Positions 34,962-45,498 are shown, numbered from the stretch's first letter. The stretch: DNA of 64,000 nt from Pararhodonellum marinum (GCF_015354735.1 NZ_JACEFJ010000010.1:152543-216542), one strand, 5' to 3'. The notes: generated by a model not told the origin, from the letters alone. A program made the numbers and translations.

Positions 34962-36725
34962 ATGATACAACAACACACCATCTGCCAGTTACTGATTGGT
35001 TTAGTCTTTTTAGGCTTGATTTCCTTTCAATCTGCGGCCCAAAAATCCACTTTGCCTATTTTGGAGTCCATTCGGCTGAATCAACTGGGGTTCTATCCGG
35101 AACAGTCTAAAATCGCTGTTGTCCTTTCCGCGGAAAGTAGGCCTTTTTTTATCAGAGACACCAAAGCGAATCGGGTTGTCTTCGAAGGGGAGCTTTCTGA
35201 GACCAGGTCAGTCTCTTTTTCTCCAAAAACCACGCGATGGGCCAATTTTTCCGATTTGAAAGAATCAGGGACATTTGTTCTTGAGTTACCAGGAATTGGA
35301 GAGTCATATACTTTTGAGATAAAATCTCAGGTGCATCGTGCTTTGGGCCAAGCCGCAATCAAAGCTTTTTATTACCAAAGGGTATCAACTGATCTTCCAG
35401 AGGAGTACGCCGGTTTATGGGCAAGGGCAGCAGGTCATCCTGATAATCAGGTATTGGTACATGCCTCAGCCGCATCTCCAGAAAGACCGGAGGGCACTAT
35501 CATTTCTGCTCCATTAGGTTGGTATGATGCGGGGGACTATAACAAATATATCGTCAACAGTGGGATCACTATGGGAACTTTGATGGGACTCTACGAGGAC
35601 TTCCCAGGCTATGTCAAAAACTTAAACCTAGATATTCCTGAATCTCAAAATCAAGTTCCTGATTTACTGGATGAAATTCGCTGGAATCTCCTTTGGATGA
35701 TGGACATGCAGGATCCTCATGACGGTGGGGTTTACCATAAGTTGACTACTGCTAATTTTGAAGGCATGGTCATGCCACATGAAGCTACCAGTCAGCGCTA
35801 CGTGGTAGCCAAAAGTACTGCTGCCACTTTGGATTTTGCAGCGGTAATGGCCCAGGCCTCAAGGGTGTTCAAGGATTATTACCCTGACATGGCCATATCT
35901 TGTCTGAAAGCTGCCGAGATGGCTTGGCAATGGGCAGTCAAGCATCCTAATGTTTTGTACAATCAAAATGAAATGAACAAAATGTATTTTCCTGCAATAC
36001 AGACAGGTGCTTATGGAGACCGAAATCTGGAGGACGAATGGCTATGGGCTGCCTCTGAACTTTATGTCAGTACACACAACCTGAAATACCTTCAAAATTT
36101 TCCAGGGGATATTGGAGAATTTTCTTTGCCCAGCTGGGGAAATGTTAAATGGTTGGGTTATTATTCCTTGATAAGGCACCGTGATCATTTGAATAGTCTT
36201 CCGGAGGGTCTCATCGCAAAACTCACAAGCAGTTTATTGGAGACAACAGAGACTTACATTAAAAGTGCTTCACAACATTCCTACCATACTGTTATGGGAC
36301 AAAGTGCCCGCGATTTTGTGTGGGGATCCAATTCGGTGGCTGCCAATCAGGGAATTGCTCTCATCCAAAGTTATTTGTTGACTGAGGAGGATAAGTTTCT
36401 GAAACATGCCATTGGAAATCTGGATTACATTTTGGGCAGGAATGCCACTGGTTTTAGTTATGTAACTGGTTTTGGACACAAATCCCCTAAAAACCCACAT
36501 CATAGGCCATCTGAAGCCGAACCTGAGAAATTACCAGTACATGGTTTTCTGGTAGGGGGGCCAAATCCAGGTCAACAAGACAAATGTGACTACCCCAGTG
36601 ATGTACCGGATGAATCCTATGTCGATCTAACTTGTTCTTACGCTTCCAATGAAATCGCCATCAACTGGAATGCACCTTTTGCTTACCTGGTAAATGCTAT
36701 TGAAGCATTAGAAGGTGTTAAATGA
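34962..36725 (+). CDS. GH9 cellulase/endoglucanase with N-terminal Ig-like domain
   Basis: A 587-residue exported glycosidase. After the Sec signal (ending FQSAAQ) comes the cellulase N-terminal Ig domain (SIRLNQLGFYPEQSKIAVVL). The (alpha/alpha)6 GH9 barrel follows: GWYDAGDYNKYIVNSGI carries the catalytic base Asp, and the C-terminal YASNEIAINWNAPFAYLV carries the acid Glu. VTGFGHKSPKNPHHRPSEAE is the conserved substrate-cleft His/Arg region. GH9 enzymes cleave beta-1,4-glucan or related chains by inversion. The gene is followed by a strong terminator and appears monocistronic. Confidence 0.93.
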   Translation: MIQQHTICQLLIGLVFLGLISFQSAAQKSTLPILESIRLNQLGFYPEQSKIAVVLSAESRPFFIRDTKANRVVFEGELSETRSVSFSPKTTRWANFSDLKESGTFVLELPGIGESYTFEIKSQVHRALGQAAIKAFYYQRVSTDLPEEYAGLWARAAGHPDNQVLVHASAASPERPEGTIISAPLGWYDAGDYNKYIVNSGITMGTLMGLYEDFPGYVKNLNLDIPESQNQVPDLLDEIRWNLLWMMDMQDPHDGGVYHKLTTANFEGMVMPHEATSQRYVVAKSTAATLDFAAVMAQASRVFKDYYPDMAISCLKAAEMAWQWAVKHPNVLYNQNEMNKMYFPAIQTGAYGDRNLEDEWLWAASELYVSTHNLKYLQNFPGDIGEFSLPSWGNVKWLGYYSLIRHRDHLNSLPEGLIAKLTSSLLETTETYIKSASQHSYHTVMGQSARDFVWGSNSVAANQGIALIQSYLLTEEDKFLKHAIGNLDYILGRNATGFSYVTGFGHKSPKNPHHRPSEAEPEKLPVHGFLVGGPNPGQQDKCDYPSDVPDESYVDLTCSYASNEIAINWNAPFAYLVNAIEALEGVK

Positions 36726-36767
36726 TGTAGTTTTGTTAGCCTACTGATAAAATCCAGATCCACCAAC

Positions 36768-36800
36768 AAAAACCAGAACCCATTCCGAGTTCTGGTTTTT
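36768..36800 (+). terminator. Intrinsic terminator after the GH9 gene
   Basis: Perfect 12-bp arms AAAAACCAGAAC (36768-36779) and GTTCTGGTTTTT (36789-36800) with a 9-base loop; the right arm ends in a T-run. It could also work in reverse because the left arm starts with A residues. Confidence 0.85.
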
Positions 36801-36898
36801 AGTGTTAGAAATTACATCGGGCTAGTATTTCAGGGAATTATTCAAATGGTTTTGCCTTATGAATATTACCTGTCTAGGTCAAAAAACCGGTAAATTTT

Positions 36899-37114
36899 TT
36901 ACATTCTTCTCAGTTTTCTGTGAACCCTTCCCAACCTTCTCTTTACTGCCTTTTCCCTGATGATGGGTGGCTTTTCTTTCTGTTTCAAATAGTGCAGTTT
37001 GGTTTCCAATCTATACCGTTTGGATTCCAACCTTTCCATTTTTTTGTAGCTCCTTGCCTGTACCATTATACAGGTACCAAGAAGCAGAACGAGTAGCAAA
37101 GCTAACTTTTTCAT
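36899..37114 (-). CDS. Small basic secreted protein
   Basis: 71 residues: a Sec signal (KLALLLVLLLGTCIMVQA) followed by a highly basic, helix-forming tail rich in K, R and L (KKMERLESKRYRLETKLHYL, KAVKRRLGRVHRKL). It may form a coiled coil or bind nucleic acid or cell wall; no family recognised. The mature part is only about 50 residues. Confidence 0.55.
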   Translation of the reverse strand: MKKLALLLVLLLGTCIMVQARSYKKMERLESKRYRLETKLHYLKQKEKPPIIREKAVKRRLGRVHRKLRRM

Positions 37115-37713
37115 GATATATGGTTTAAGTTAAAAATAATACAAAAATAAATTCAAATAATCTCAAAGGAAAAAACGAAAGCAAACCATACTTCCATAAA
37201 GTTTTAAGTCTTCATTTGGGTAACTAAGCATGATAAACTTAAAAATATTCCTTTCTAATCCTTCATGGGTGATGTGCTGGGTTTTTGACCGTTGCAGCTG
37301 AATGATTAGACCCTTAATTTCATAAATATTTGAATCAAATCCAAACAATGCTTATTCAATTTAACTATAGAATCCATTAATAGTCAATGTTTTAACGAAT
37401 GGGTCCGGCTGAATTTTACCGGATAAAAACAGATTTTTCCTGATGGTATATATTAAAATGTAGTCCGTCTAAGAAATCCACTTCCAATATTTTTTTACAA
37501 TTATTTAAAAAAAATCTCAAAAATTTATGAGATTTAGGCCAGGTAATGCCTTAAAATTTGCCCTTGTATTTTTGTGATACCAGCTGCTTAATTTTTCTTT
37601 AATTTTTTAACGATTTTTGCACTTGACCGAAAAACAAAAATGCTTAGAAGCTTTGATAAAATGAGGAATTTGTAGATTTTAGTGGATTATTCCAACGATA
37701 AACTTGAACGACC
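37115..37713. other. Intergenic region with no convincing gene
   Basis: 600 A/T-rich bases. A 61-codon frame on the - strand (37163-37348) shows no family resemblance and is probably chance. No clear palindrome or known motif was found. Confidence 0.4.
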
Positions 37714-38091
37714 ATGGAGCATAACCCTGTTGGCTGGTTTGAAATCCCTGTAACCGATATGGATAGGGCGAAGAAATTTTACGAAACTGTATTTGAAATT
37801 GAAATCCAGCTTCAGGACTTCAATGGTTTCTTAATGGGTTGGTTCCCTTTTAATGAGTCTGGAATAGGTACCTCAGGGGCTTTGGTCAAGCATGAAATGT
37901 ATCAACCCAGTGATAGCAAAGGGGTATTGATCTATTTTTCGTCTGAAGATGTGACCACGCAGCTGATCAAGGCGGAACAAGCAGGAGGTAAGTCCTTACA
38001 GCCCAAAACCCTTATCTCTGAAGACATAGGGTACATGGGCTTGTTTTTGGATTCCGAAGGCAATAGGATGGCCTTACATTCAAGGGGATAA
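37714..38091 (+). CDS. VOC family protein (glyoxalase/bleomycin-resistance fold)
   Basis: 125 residues with the paired beta-alpha-beta-beta-beta modules of the VOC superfamily: NPVGWFEIPVTDMDRAKKFY, FEIEIQLQDFNGFLMGWFPF and, in the second module, VLIYFSSEDVTTQLIKAEQA then GYMGLFLDSEGNRMALHS. A metal-binding His in the first module is not obvious, and the last module offers Asp/Glu and His. Such proteins bind or transform small molecules; the substrate is unknown. It is convergent with the PspC gene. Confidence 0.85.
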   Translation: MEHNPVGWFEIPVTDMDRAKKFYETVFEIEIQLQDFNGFLMGWFPFNESGIGTSGALVKHEMYQPSDSKGVLIYFSSEDVTTQLIKAEQAGGKSLQPKTLISEDIGYMGLFLDSEGNRMALHSRG

Positions 38092-38100
38092 ACCTTTCAA

Positions 38101-38295
38101 TCACGCAAAATCCTCAGGCATAACAAACCAAAGGATCAGGTAAATCAAGATGCCGGGAAACCCAGCACTGATGACCGATAAAATTACATAGCCAATTCGT
38201 ATTTTGTCCGATTCCCAACCCAGGTAATTGGCCAATCCCCCACAAACTCCTGCGATGACTTTGTCCGAACTGGATCTCATTAATTTTTTTTCCAT
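38101..38295 (-). CDS. PspC-domain membrane protein
   Basis: A 64-residue PspC-type protein: KVIAGVCGGLANYLGW then a single membrane segment VILSVISAGFPGILIYLILW followed by FVMPED. The ATG at 38295 (MEKKLMRSS) matches the family N-terminus better than one 23 codons upstream. PspC domains are linked to membrane stress responses; no psp partner is nearby. The gene ends 14 bases upstream of the S41 gene's termination region on the same strand. Confidence 0.85.
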   Translation of the reverse strand: MEKKLMRSSSDKVIAGVCGGLANYLGWESDKIRIGYVILSVISAGFPGILIYLILWFVMPEDFA

Positions 38296-38378
38296 AAGGC
38301 CTGAGGTTCTTATAATTCCATAGTTTACTAAAATGAAGTTAAGGCTAAACTGGGTATTCGCCAAGTTTTTAAGGCGTC

Positions 38379-41300
38379 TTAATTTATTCCTGGTTTTGTA
38401 GCAGGTTTGGGAAAGGGTGGGGGAGTGATTTGTTTTGGGCCTTCAGTTTCAATCAATTTCAACACCTCTTCTACCCCTCGCTCCAGCTGTACATCCCTTC
38501 CTTCCGAATGTGAAACAGCATCTATATGAACTTCTATGTCTGGGGCAATTCCCTTATTCTCACCGATCCATTCATTTCTGATCGGATCAAATACAGCATT
38601 GTCTGGTGAAGTCATGGCCCCACCGTCAATGAAGGAATAATGGACTGAAGATTTAACCAAACCACCCCAGGTCCTTTTACCGATCAATGGTCCTGCTTTC
38701 TGATTCCTGAATACCCATGGGAAATAATCTCCTCCGGACCCTGCCAGTTCATTGATTAGCAATACCTTAGGCCCTAAAATGCCAGCAGGAAGTTGGAAAT
38801 GTCTTGGATTGGGGACTTCATTGGTGATGGCGGCACGGAGTGTTCTGGTCATCAGGTCCACCATATAATCATCCAGCAATCCACCTCCATTGAATCGTTC
38901 ATCAATTACAGCGCCCAATTTATCCTGCTGTGCAAAGAAATACCGGTTGAAGGAAGTGAATCCTGAACCCCCTGTGTTGGGCACCCAGACGTAAGCTAGT
39001 TTTCCGTCTGACAGCTCGTCTACTTTTCTCCGGTTATCTTCCACCCATGCCCTTTGTCTCAAACCTGCCTCCGAACCAATGGGCGATACAGATAGTTTTC
39101 TTGCTCCACTAAGCTGAGGTTGATTGTGTACATGTATAATGGTCTGCTTTCCGGAAGTGCCTTTAAAGGCCTCATAAATATCCGTGGAAGCATCCACCTC
39201 TTGACCGTTTACTGAAAGTATATAATCACCTGGCTTAATCTCTAGCCCAGGTTCTGATAAGGGGGCTTTCAAATTTGGATTCCAACTCTCGGCTGTATAG
39301 ATTCTTTTTATTCTCCATTTCCCGTTTGCAATTTCATAATCGGCTCCCAACAAACCTGTAGCAATGGTATCTACAGCGGGAAAATCTCCACCAAAGACAA
39401 AACTATGCCCCACGGACAACTCCCCGTTCAATTGATCTAAGAGGTAGGTTAAGTCATTTCTATGCTGAATGTAAGGAACAAGTGGACTGTACCTGTCCAA
39501 GACGTCATTCCAATCCCTACCGTGGGTGCTGGAGTCGTAGAAATAGTCCTTTTCATATCTCCATGCTTCATTGAAAATTTGTTTCCATTCTTCTTTTCTG
39601 TCCAGCTCCATCCGTAACTCCATTTTGACCAGACCCTCAGACGCATCGGGCTTTTTATCAACTTGCACTACTTTCCAATTTCCAGAAGAAAAGAACAGGA
39701 GTTTCTCCCTATTATGGGAAATTTTCACCCTATTGATCCCTTCGGTGAATTCTTCAAACTTTTTCCCTTCAATGGTAAATTTATGGAGCGTTACGCCCGG
39801 TCCATTTGGACTGGCTTCGCCGATAAATGCGGTTCCTTTTTTTCCGGCAAGAATGAAATTGTATGGCTTCACAGGGATGGATAATGACAAGGTTCTTTCT
39901 TCTATTCCTTCCCAGTCAATCTTCACCTTGACCTCACCCTCTTCTTTTTCTTTTTTGTCTTTTTCAGGATCTTCTTTTTTGGGCTCCTCTTCATCACTTT
40001 TCAATGGAAATGGCGTTTTTTCCTCTTTGGAGAGTACGATGAGGTAAGCAGCATGCTCTGGTTCAGCTGAAATGGAAGAGGTATTGGCCCAGCCTGAGCC
40101 TAAAGCCAGGTTTGTACTGGCCAGAAAATACAGGTATTTACCGGAGGCATCCCATGTGGCAGAAAAAGAGTCAGCCAGATTGTTGGTTACGGGTTTTGTT
40201 TCATTTTTTTCCATCGACCAGAGGTAGATCCTTCTGAACATGTTGGGTCCGGTTTTGCTGTAGGATAGCCATTGGGAATCCGGGGACCATTCCAGTTTCA
40301 TGTTTCCTCTTTCTATGTTGATACCTCCGGAATCAATTGTTTTGATTTCGCCGCTTGCCACATCTAGAATTTTCAGGTACACTTTGTTGTCAACAAATGC
40401 AATGCTTTTGCCATCAGGGGACCAAGTGGGCTCCCATACCATTTTTGCCTCTCCAAGCGAAACTTTTTTCTGATCTTCTAAGCCTTCCTGATCAGCAATC
40501 ATCAATTGGTAACCCTTTCCACCTTCGTCCGAAAACCAGACTACCTGATCCCCCTTAGGAGACCATATTGGATTTCTGTCCGCAGCATCGGAACTGCGGC
40601 TTAAGTTTCTGGGACTTCCATCTTCCACTGGTACGGTGAATATTTCTCCACGCGCTTCAAGAAGAATCCGCTTTCCATTGGGAGAAAGGCTTGCGTTGGT
40701 TGCTCTTGAAGTTACATTCTCCAATCGTGGCTCTGCCCATGGAAAATCTCCCTTTACCTCAATTTCAATTTGTTTGGAATTTTTTTGCTGAGGATCAAAT
40801 AAATAAAGCATCCCGTCTTTTTCATAAATCAACTGCTCTCCATTGCCTGACAGCCACATGATATCAGATCCTTCAAATTCAGTTTCCTGAACAAGAGTTT
40901 CATTGGCTGGGTCATAGGACCAAACATTGGTAACCCAGTTCCTGTCGGAAAGAAAAAACACCTTGCCATTGAGGACTACAGGGTGAATGTCAGTGGTCCT
41001 TTCATTGGGGATCATGATCTCCGAAAGGTCATTCAAATCTGTTATGATCAAGGAAGTATTCTGCCCACCTCTATACGCCCTCCAAGTCACATCCCAACGG
41101 GAAATAGGTTCTACTACCATTTTATCTTCTCCCAAATAGGCCGCCCTTACACCACGCGGGAGAGGAAAAACCTCTGAAGGTCCACCATCTAAAGGAACTT
41201 TCCATAATCTACTAAATCCAACCGGTGCGGTATCTCTATTTGTTTCATATAGAATGTGCGTGCCATCAGGAGTCCAACCAACCACATTGGCGGAAGATGG

Positions 41301-41648
41301 ATGCCAGGTAAGTTGCCTGGGAGTGCCCCCTTCCACCGATACGACATAAACCGCAAAAGTCCCGGTTCTATTGGAACTGAAGGCAATTTGATTTCCATCT
41401 GGAGAGAATTTAGGATTTTTCTCTATAGCTGCGGTACTCGTCAATCTTTTGGCCTCTCCCCCTTGTAGGCCAGTCAGCCAAATATCAGCTCCATAAACGA
41501 ATGCTATGTGGCTTTGGCTTACATCAGGTTGCTGTAAAAGACGGGTCCCATTGGCCAATACAAAACAGGGTAACAGCCAGATGAAAAAAAATGAACAAGA
41601 TCTCATCCATTTAGAAAAGGAGAAAGAGAATTTGGTTTTGATTTTCAT
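38379..41648 (-). CDS. Tricorn-type S41 peptidase
   Basis: A 1089-residue exported protease. The signal (FFFIWLLPCFVLANG) is followed by WD40/TolB-like beta-propeller repeats (e.g. SPDGNQIAFSSNRTGTFAVY, WSPDGKSIAFVDN). An acidic/basic linker (EEPKKEDPEKDKKEKEEGEV) comes next, then the tricorn core, a PDZ domain (LEIKPGDYILSVNGQEVDAS) and the S41 catalytic domain. The nucleophile Ser lies in LINELAGSGGDYFPW, and the oxyanion region is in VIDERFNGGGLLDD. Tricorn homologues degrade oligopeptides. It stands upstream of the S9 peptidase in genome order but is transcribed after it on the same strand with a 250-base gap. Confidence 0.9.
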   Translation of the reverse strand: MKIKTKFSFSFSKWMRSCSFFFIWLLPCFVLANGTRLLQQPDVSQSHIAFVYGADIWLTGLQGGEAKRLTSTAAIEKNPKFSPDGNQIAFSSNRTGTFAVYVVSVEGGTPRQLTWHPSSANVVGWTPDGTHILYETNRDTAPVGFSRLWKVPLDGGPSEVFPLPRGVRAAYLGEDKMVVEPISRWDVTWRAYRGGQNTSLIITDLNDLSEIMIPNERTTDIHPVVLNGKVFFLSDRNWVTNVWSYDPANETLVQETEFEGSDIMWLSGNGEQLIYEKDGMLYLFDPQQKNSKQIEIEVKGDFPWAEPRLENVTSRATNASLSPNGKRILLEARGEIFTVPVEDGSPRNLSRSSDAADRNPIWSPKGDQVVWFSDEGGKGYQLMIADQEGLEDQKKVSLGEAKMVWEPTWSPDGKSIAFVDNKVYLKILDVASGEIKTIDSGGINIERGNMKLEWSPDSQWLSYSKTGPNMFRRIYLWSMEKNETKPVTNNLADSFSATWDASGKYLYFLASTNLALGSGWANTSSISAEPEHAAYLIVLSKEEKTPFPLKSDEEEPKKEDPEKDKKEKEEGEVKVKIDWEGIEERTLSLSIPVKPYNFILAGKKGTAFIGEASPNGPGVTLHKFTIEGKKFEEFTEGINRVKISHNREKLLFFSSGNWKVVQVDKKPDASEGLVKMELRMELDRKEEWKQIFNEAWRYEKDYFYDSSTHGRDWNDVLDRYSPLVPYIQHRNDLTYLLDQLNGELSVGHSFVFGGDFPAVDTIATGLLGADYEIANGKWRIKRIYTAESWNPNLKAPLSEPGLEIKPGDYILSVNGQEVDASTDIYEAFKGTSGKQTIIHVHNQPQLSGARKLSVSPIGSEAGLRQRAWVEDNRRKVDELSDGKLAYVWVPNTGGSGFTSFNRYFFAQQDKLGAVIDERFNGGGLLDDYMVDLMTRTLRAAITNEVPNPRHFQLPAGILGPKVLLINELAGSGGDYFPWVFRNQKAGPLIGKRTWGGLVKSSVHYSFIDGGAMTSPDNAVFDPIRNEWIGENKGIAPDIEVHIDAVSHSEGRDVQLERGVEEVLKLIETEGPKQITPPPFPKPATKPGIN

Positions 41649-41897
41649 GTCAGGGCGGGTTTGGATTTAAATCTGAAAGGCTTTATTGGCAAATAAAAAC
41701 TACTCAATTTCTATGGAGGAAGCAATTTATCCCAGAAATTTTATGGAATCCTTCTGCAACCAGATGGTGGAGGTTGTTAACCATGTCCATATAGTTTGAG
41801 GATACCAGGACCCCATGGGTTCATCTAACTTTACGCCTGACTTGAGAATAGAAAAACTTCTTTCCCAATATTGCCATTCCTACCCTTTTCTTGTCAA

Positions 41898-44033
41898 TCA
41901 CTCAGAAATACCCAATATATCAAATAGAAAAGCATATTCCCTAGCCAATTCTTTTAGTCTTTCAAACCTGCCACTCGCACCTCCATGACCTGCATCCATA
42001 TTGGTATAAAGGAAAAGTCGGTTGTTGTCAGTTTTTAGTGTCCTTAGCTTTGCCACGTATTTGGCAGGTTCCCAGTATTGGACCTGAGAGTCATGAAGAC
42101 CGGTAGTCAAAAGCAGGTGAGGATAATCCTTTGCCTCCAGATTGTCATAAGGAGAATAGGACAGCATGTAGTCATATTGTTCTTTGATATTGGGGTTGCC
42201 CCATTCCATCCATTCAAAGGTGGTCAATGGAATGGTCTCATCCTCCATGGTTGTAATCACATCCACAAATGCAACCTGGGAGACAATGCCTTTGTAAACT
42301 TCAGGAGCCATATTGGTCACCGCTCCCATCAAAAGTCCACCTGCACTTCCACCGGACGCAAAGAGCTTATCCTTTGCCACATAATTATTGTCCTGCAACC
42401 ATCTGGAACAATCTATGAAATCGTAGAAGGTATTTTTCTTGTTCAACATTTTACCATCCTCATACCATTCACCTCCCATTTCCTGACCACCTCTGATATG
42501 GGCAATGGCATAGACAAATCCCCTGTCTAACAAACTTAATCGAGTACTGCTGAAAGTTGGTTCTGTAGAATAGCCGTAAGAACCGTACGAATAGATCCAA
42601 CCCGGACTCTTGCCATCTTTATTGAAAGAGTCTTTTCGGTAAACAATTGACATGGGGATTCTTTTGCCATCCCGGGCGGGTACCATGATTCTTTCTGTCT
42701 GATAGTTTTCTTTATTGAAATCCCCTAAAACAGGCTGTTCTTTCATCAAGGTTTTCTCCCGGCTTTCCATATCGTAATCATAAGTGGAATTAGGCGTAGT
42801 AAGAGAAGTGTAGGAATACCTTACTATTTGGGTATCAAATGCGGGATTGTAGCCCAAACCTGCATAATAGGTAGGTTCCTCAAATTCCATCTGATGTTCA
42901 GAATTGTCAGAAGTTTTGATAATCCTGATATTGGCCAGACCTTGCTTGGTTTCCTGTATGGCCAGGAAATCTTTGAAATAATCCACACCTTCAAGAAATA
43001 CATCTGATCTGTGGGGAATCACGTCTTTCCACGAGGTTTTTCTAGGGTTTGAAACAGGGGCTTCCACCAATCGGTAATTGACTGCCTCATGGTTGGTATA
43101 CATGTAAAACTTATCACCTCCCGCGTGGTCCACGCTATATTGAACATTGTCCTGCACAGGGCTGATTAACTTCGGCTGACCCGGATTGTCTGCATCCAAA
43201 TACATGGCATAAGAAGCGTCTGTACGCCCTGAACTTATAATGATGTATTTTTTGGACTTGGTCTTCCCAACTCCACAGCTCAGGGTCTGGTCTTTTTCTT
43301 CAAATACTACTTCATCCTGTGTAGCATATTCGCCCAAAACATGTCTTTTGATCTGATAATTTCTCAGGGTCTTCATATCCGGAATCGAATAATAAAAAGA
43401 CTTGTTGTCACTGGTCCAAACAGCATCGCTTCTGATGTTTTCTATCTTATCCGGGAGCATTTCACCTGTTCGGAGGTCTTTGATCATAACGGTATAAAAA
43501 TTCCTCCCCACGGTATCCATGATGATGGCTGCAAGGTTATGGTCAGGGCTGACTGAAGTCCAGAAGGTAAGGAAAGATTTACCTTTACCCAATTCATTGC
43601 CATCCATAATGATTTCCTCTGAAGTATCCAAAGAGCCTTTTTTACGTGCATAGATGGGATATTCGCCGCCTTCTACGTACCTACTGTAATAGTAATAATC
43701 GTCCAACTTGTAAGGTACAGAGGAATCATCTTCCTTGATCCTGCTTCTCATTTCAGAAAAAAGCATTTCCTGAAAACCCTTGGTATGGGCCATCATGGTG
43801 TCAAAATACTGGTTTTCAGCTGTCAAGTAATCGATTACCTCAGGATTTTCTCTGTCATTGAGCCAATAGTAATTGTCTACCCTTTTGTCTCCGTGCTTGG
43901 AGGTTATTTCATAAGCTTTGATTTCAGCTAGCGGAGGCTGTACATCGGGTAATTGGGAAGCCGGTTTGTCATTTGAACATGCGATACTCATTCCTGAAAG
44001 GATCATTAAAAGGGTTTGGATTGATTTATTCAT
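41898..44033 (-). CDS. S9 prolyl oligopeptidase (oligopeptidase B-like), lipoprotein
   Basis: A serine peptidase cleaving short peptides. I prefer the ATG at 44033, giving MNKSIQTLLMILSGMSIAC with a lipobox; an upstream ATG at 44117 adds 28 residues without a signal. The N-terminal propeller begins with DYYWLNDRENPEVIDYLTAE, the S9A signature. The catalytic domain has Ser in FASGGSAGGLLMG, Asp in TGLHDSQVQYWEP and His in MDAGHGGASGRF. RGGQEMGGEWYEDG is typical of oligopeptidase B. With the tricorn-type protease it suggests an extracytoplasmic peptide-degrading capacity. Confidence 0.92.
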   Translation of the reverse strand: MNKSIQTLLMILSGMSIACSNDKPASQLPDVQPPLAEIKAYEITSKHGDKRVDNYYWLNDRENPEVIDYLTAENQYFDTMMAHTKGFQEMLFSEMRSRIKEDDSSVPYKLDDYYYYSRYVEGGEYPIYARKKGSLDTSEEIIMDGNELGKGKSFLTFWTSVSPDHNLAAIIMDTVGRNFYTVMIKDLRTGEMLPDKIENIRSDAVWTSDNKSFYYSIPDMKTLRNYQIKRHVLGEYATQDEVVFEEKDQTLSCGVGKTKSKKYIIISSGRTDASYAMYLDADNPGQPKLISPVQDNVQYSVDHAGGDKFYMYTNHEAVNYRLVEAPVSNPRKTSWKDVIPHRSDVFLEGVDYFKDFLAIQETKQGLANIRIIKTSDNSEHQMEFEEPTYYAGLGYNPAFDTQIVRYSYTSLTTPNSTYDYDMESREKTLMKEQPVLGDFNKENYQTERIMVPARDGKRIPMSIVYRKDSFNKDGKSPGWIYSYGSYGYSTEPTFSSTRLSLLDRGFVYAIAHIRGGQEMGGEWYEDGKMLNKKNTFYDFIDCSRWLQDNNYVAKDKLFASGGSAGGLLMGAVTNMAPEVYKGIVSQVAFVDVITTMEDETIPLTTFEWMEWGNPNIKEQYDYMLSYSPYDNLEAKDYPHLLLTTGLHDSQVQYWEPAKYVAKLRTLKTDNNRLFLYTNMDAGHGGASGRFERLKELAREYAFLFDILGISE

Positions 44034-44154
44034 AGCTGTAAGAAAACAATTCTCAAATATAGGAAAATGTGGATATGGATACAGGCTCCATGGAAATTCC
44101 CCTATTGAATTAATCAATTAAATTGAAAAGCCCATTCAGGTGCATGGCTGTGCT

Positions 44155-45498
44155 CTATTTTCTCACAAAAGGCTGTATCCTCCCATAAGTCAAGCAACGC
44201 CACAGCCATTCCAAAGGTCCAAAAAGAAAATATTTCAGCCAAATTGGACTGACGACCAATTGGAATACCCAAATCGCAAGTACGAGGTAGTACAATTGAT
44301 AGTATTCCCATTCCGCATATTGGTTGAGTCCATAACCGAAAAAGACAAGGGTACAGATCACTGAATGCATGATGTAATTGGTGAAAGCCAGTTGCCCTAC
44401 TGCTCTCAATCCATTCATCAATCGGGTAAAATACCCCTTTTGGTACAAGACCATCACCAAAGCCACATGGGCCATCATGATCAAAATCCTCTGGAAGTCA
44501 TAAATCAAAGACACCCAATTGATGGAATGGGTTTCAATAAAAATCAAAGCCGATTCTACATTTGGAAAATGGATTTTATTGTAAATAAAAGCAAATATCA
44601 CCAGTGGCAAACCGATACCATATCCAATCCAAATGGTCTTTATGTACTGTTGCTGAGTCCACTCCAAGGTCAGAAAGCCCCATTTGTAAAGGGCAATTCC
44701 CAAGAGCATCAAGGCCAACATGTCCCAAATGGAAAACACAAAATACTTAAACTGCCCATCCCAAGCCATAGGTCTGATATGACTGGCCACTTCTGAGTAA
44801 CTTCCTTTCATCAGAGCAGTATGTTCTTTCACTTCTTCCTTATTGGGTATCATTTCCTTGCGGGTTTCTTCCCAAGCTTCCAAGGCTGCCCTTTCTTTTT
44901 CTCCCAATTCACTTCCTGCTTCCTGCAAAGCGATCGCCTCCTTGTAATCCAAATACTTGCCCCTGATATTCTGCATAAAAAGTGTATTGGCGACAAATCC
45001 TATGATAGCGACTATGGGCACACCCATGGCCAGGTATTTGGGTTTCATTTTTCTGAAAAGAAAGGCCATCATGCCGATCAATCCATAAAAGTAGAGAATA
45101 TCCCCAATCCAAAGCAAAAGATGGGCATGGGCCAAGCCGAACAAGGTTAGCCAGATCATTCTTTTGTAAAACAAGCCAGTAGCAGATTTCCCGGATTTCT
45201 CTTTATTGGAGGTAAACAACACTATCCCAGCACCGAAAACCATAGAAAATAAAGCCCTCATTTTACCCTCAAAAAACACCGTATTGACCGCGCTAACCCA
45301 AAAATTGGTATTGGAAGTGTCCTGTGACCAGGGTTCTGAAAAGTATTCTTCCATAGCAAAATAGGGGATATTCAGCAGGAGTATGCCCAATAATGCAACT
45401 CCTCTGACTATGTCGATAATATCGATCCGATTGGAAAGAACAGCGGGCTTGGGAGACTGATCGACCAATTCTACCTCTGCGGTGGTTTGTAAGTTCAT
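44155..45498 (-). CDS. DUF418 family membrane protein
   Basis: A 447-residue multi-pass protein. The N-terminal RIDIIDIVRGVALLGILLLN with the following NIPYF is the family hallmark. At least seven hydrophobic segments are visible, and the C-terminal DUF418 block contains GQLAFTNYIMHSVICTLVFF and FQLVVSPIWLKYFLFGPLEW. The function of the family is unknown; related proteins may transport or acyl-modify substrates. Its start is 58 bases from the first copy of the shared promoter box described at 45528-45576. Confidence 0.88.
   Translation of the reverse strand: MNLQTTAEVELVDQSPKPAVLSNRIDIIDIVRGVALLGILLLNIPYFAMEEYFSEPWSQDTSNTNFWVSAVNTVFFEGKMRALFSMVFGAGIVLFTSNKEKSGKSATGLFYKRMIWLTLFGLAHAHLLLWIGDILYFYGLIGMMAFLFRKMKPKYLAMGVPIVAIIGFVANTLFMQNIRGKYLDYKEAIALQEAGSELGEKERAALEAWEETRKEMIPNKEEVKEHTALMKGSYSEVASHIRPMAWDGQFKYFVFSIWDMLALMLLGIALYKWGFLTLEWTQQQYIKTIWIGYGIGLPLVIFAFIYNKIHFPNVESALIFIETHSINWVSLIYDFQRILIMMAHVALVMVLYQKGYFTRLMNGLRAVGQLAFTNYIMHSVICTLVFFGYGLNQYAEWEYYQLYYLVLAIWVFQLVVSPIWLKYFLFGPLEWLWRCLTYGRIQPFVRK

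Noticed and set aside
37163..37348. A 61-codon - strand frame in the 37.1-37.7 kb gap
   Set aside because: No family resemblance, no signal or membrane segment, and A/T-rich composition compatible with chance.
39571..40047. A 158-codon + strand frame opposite the tricorn-type protease
   Set aside because: It is antisense to the acidic linker and core region; the Ser/Phe-rich composition is the shadow of Glu/Lys/Arg-rich codons.
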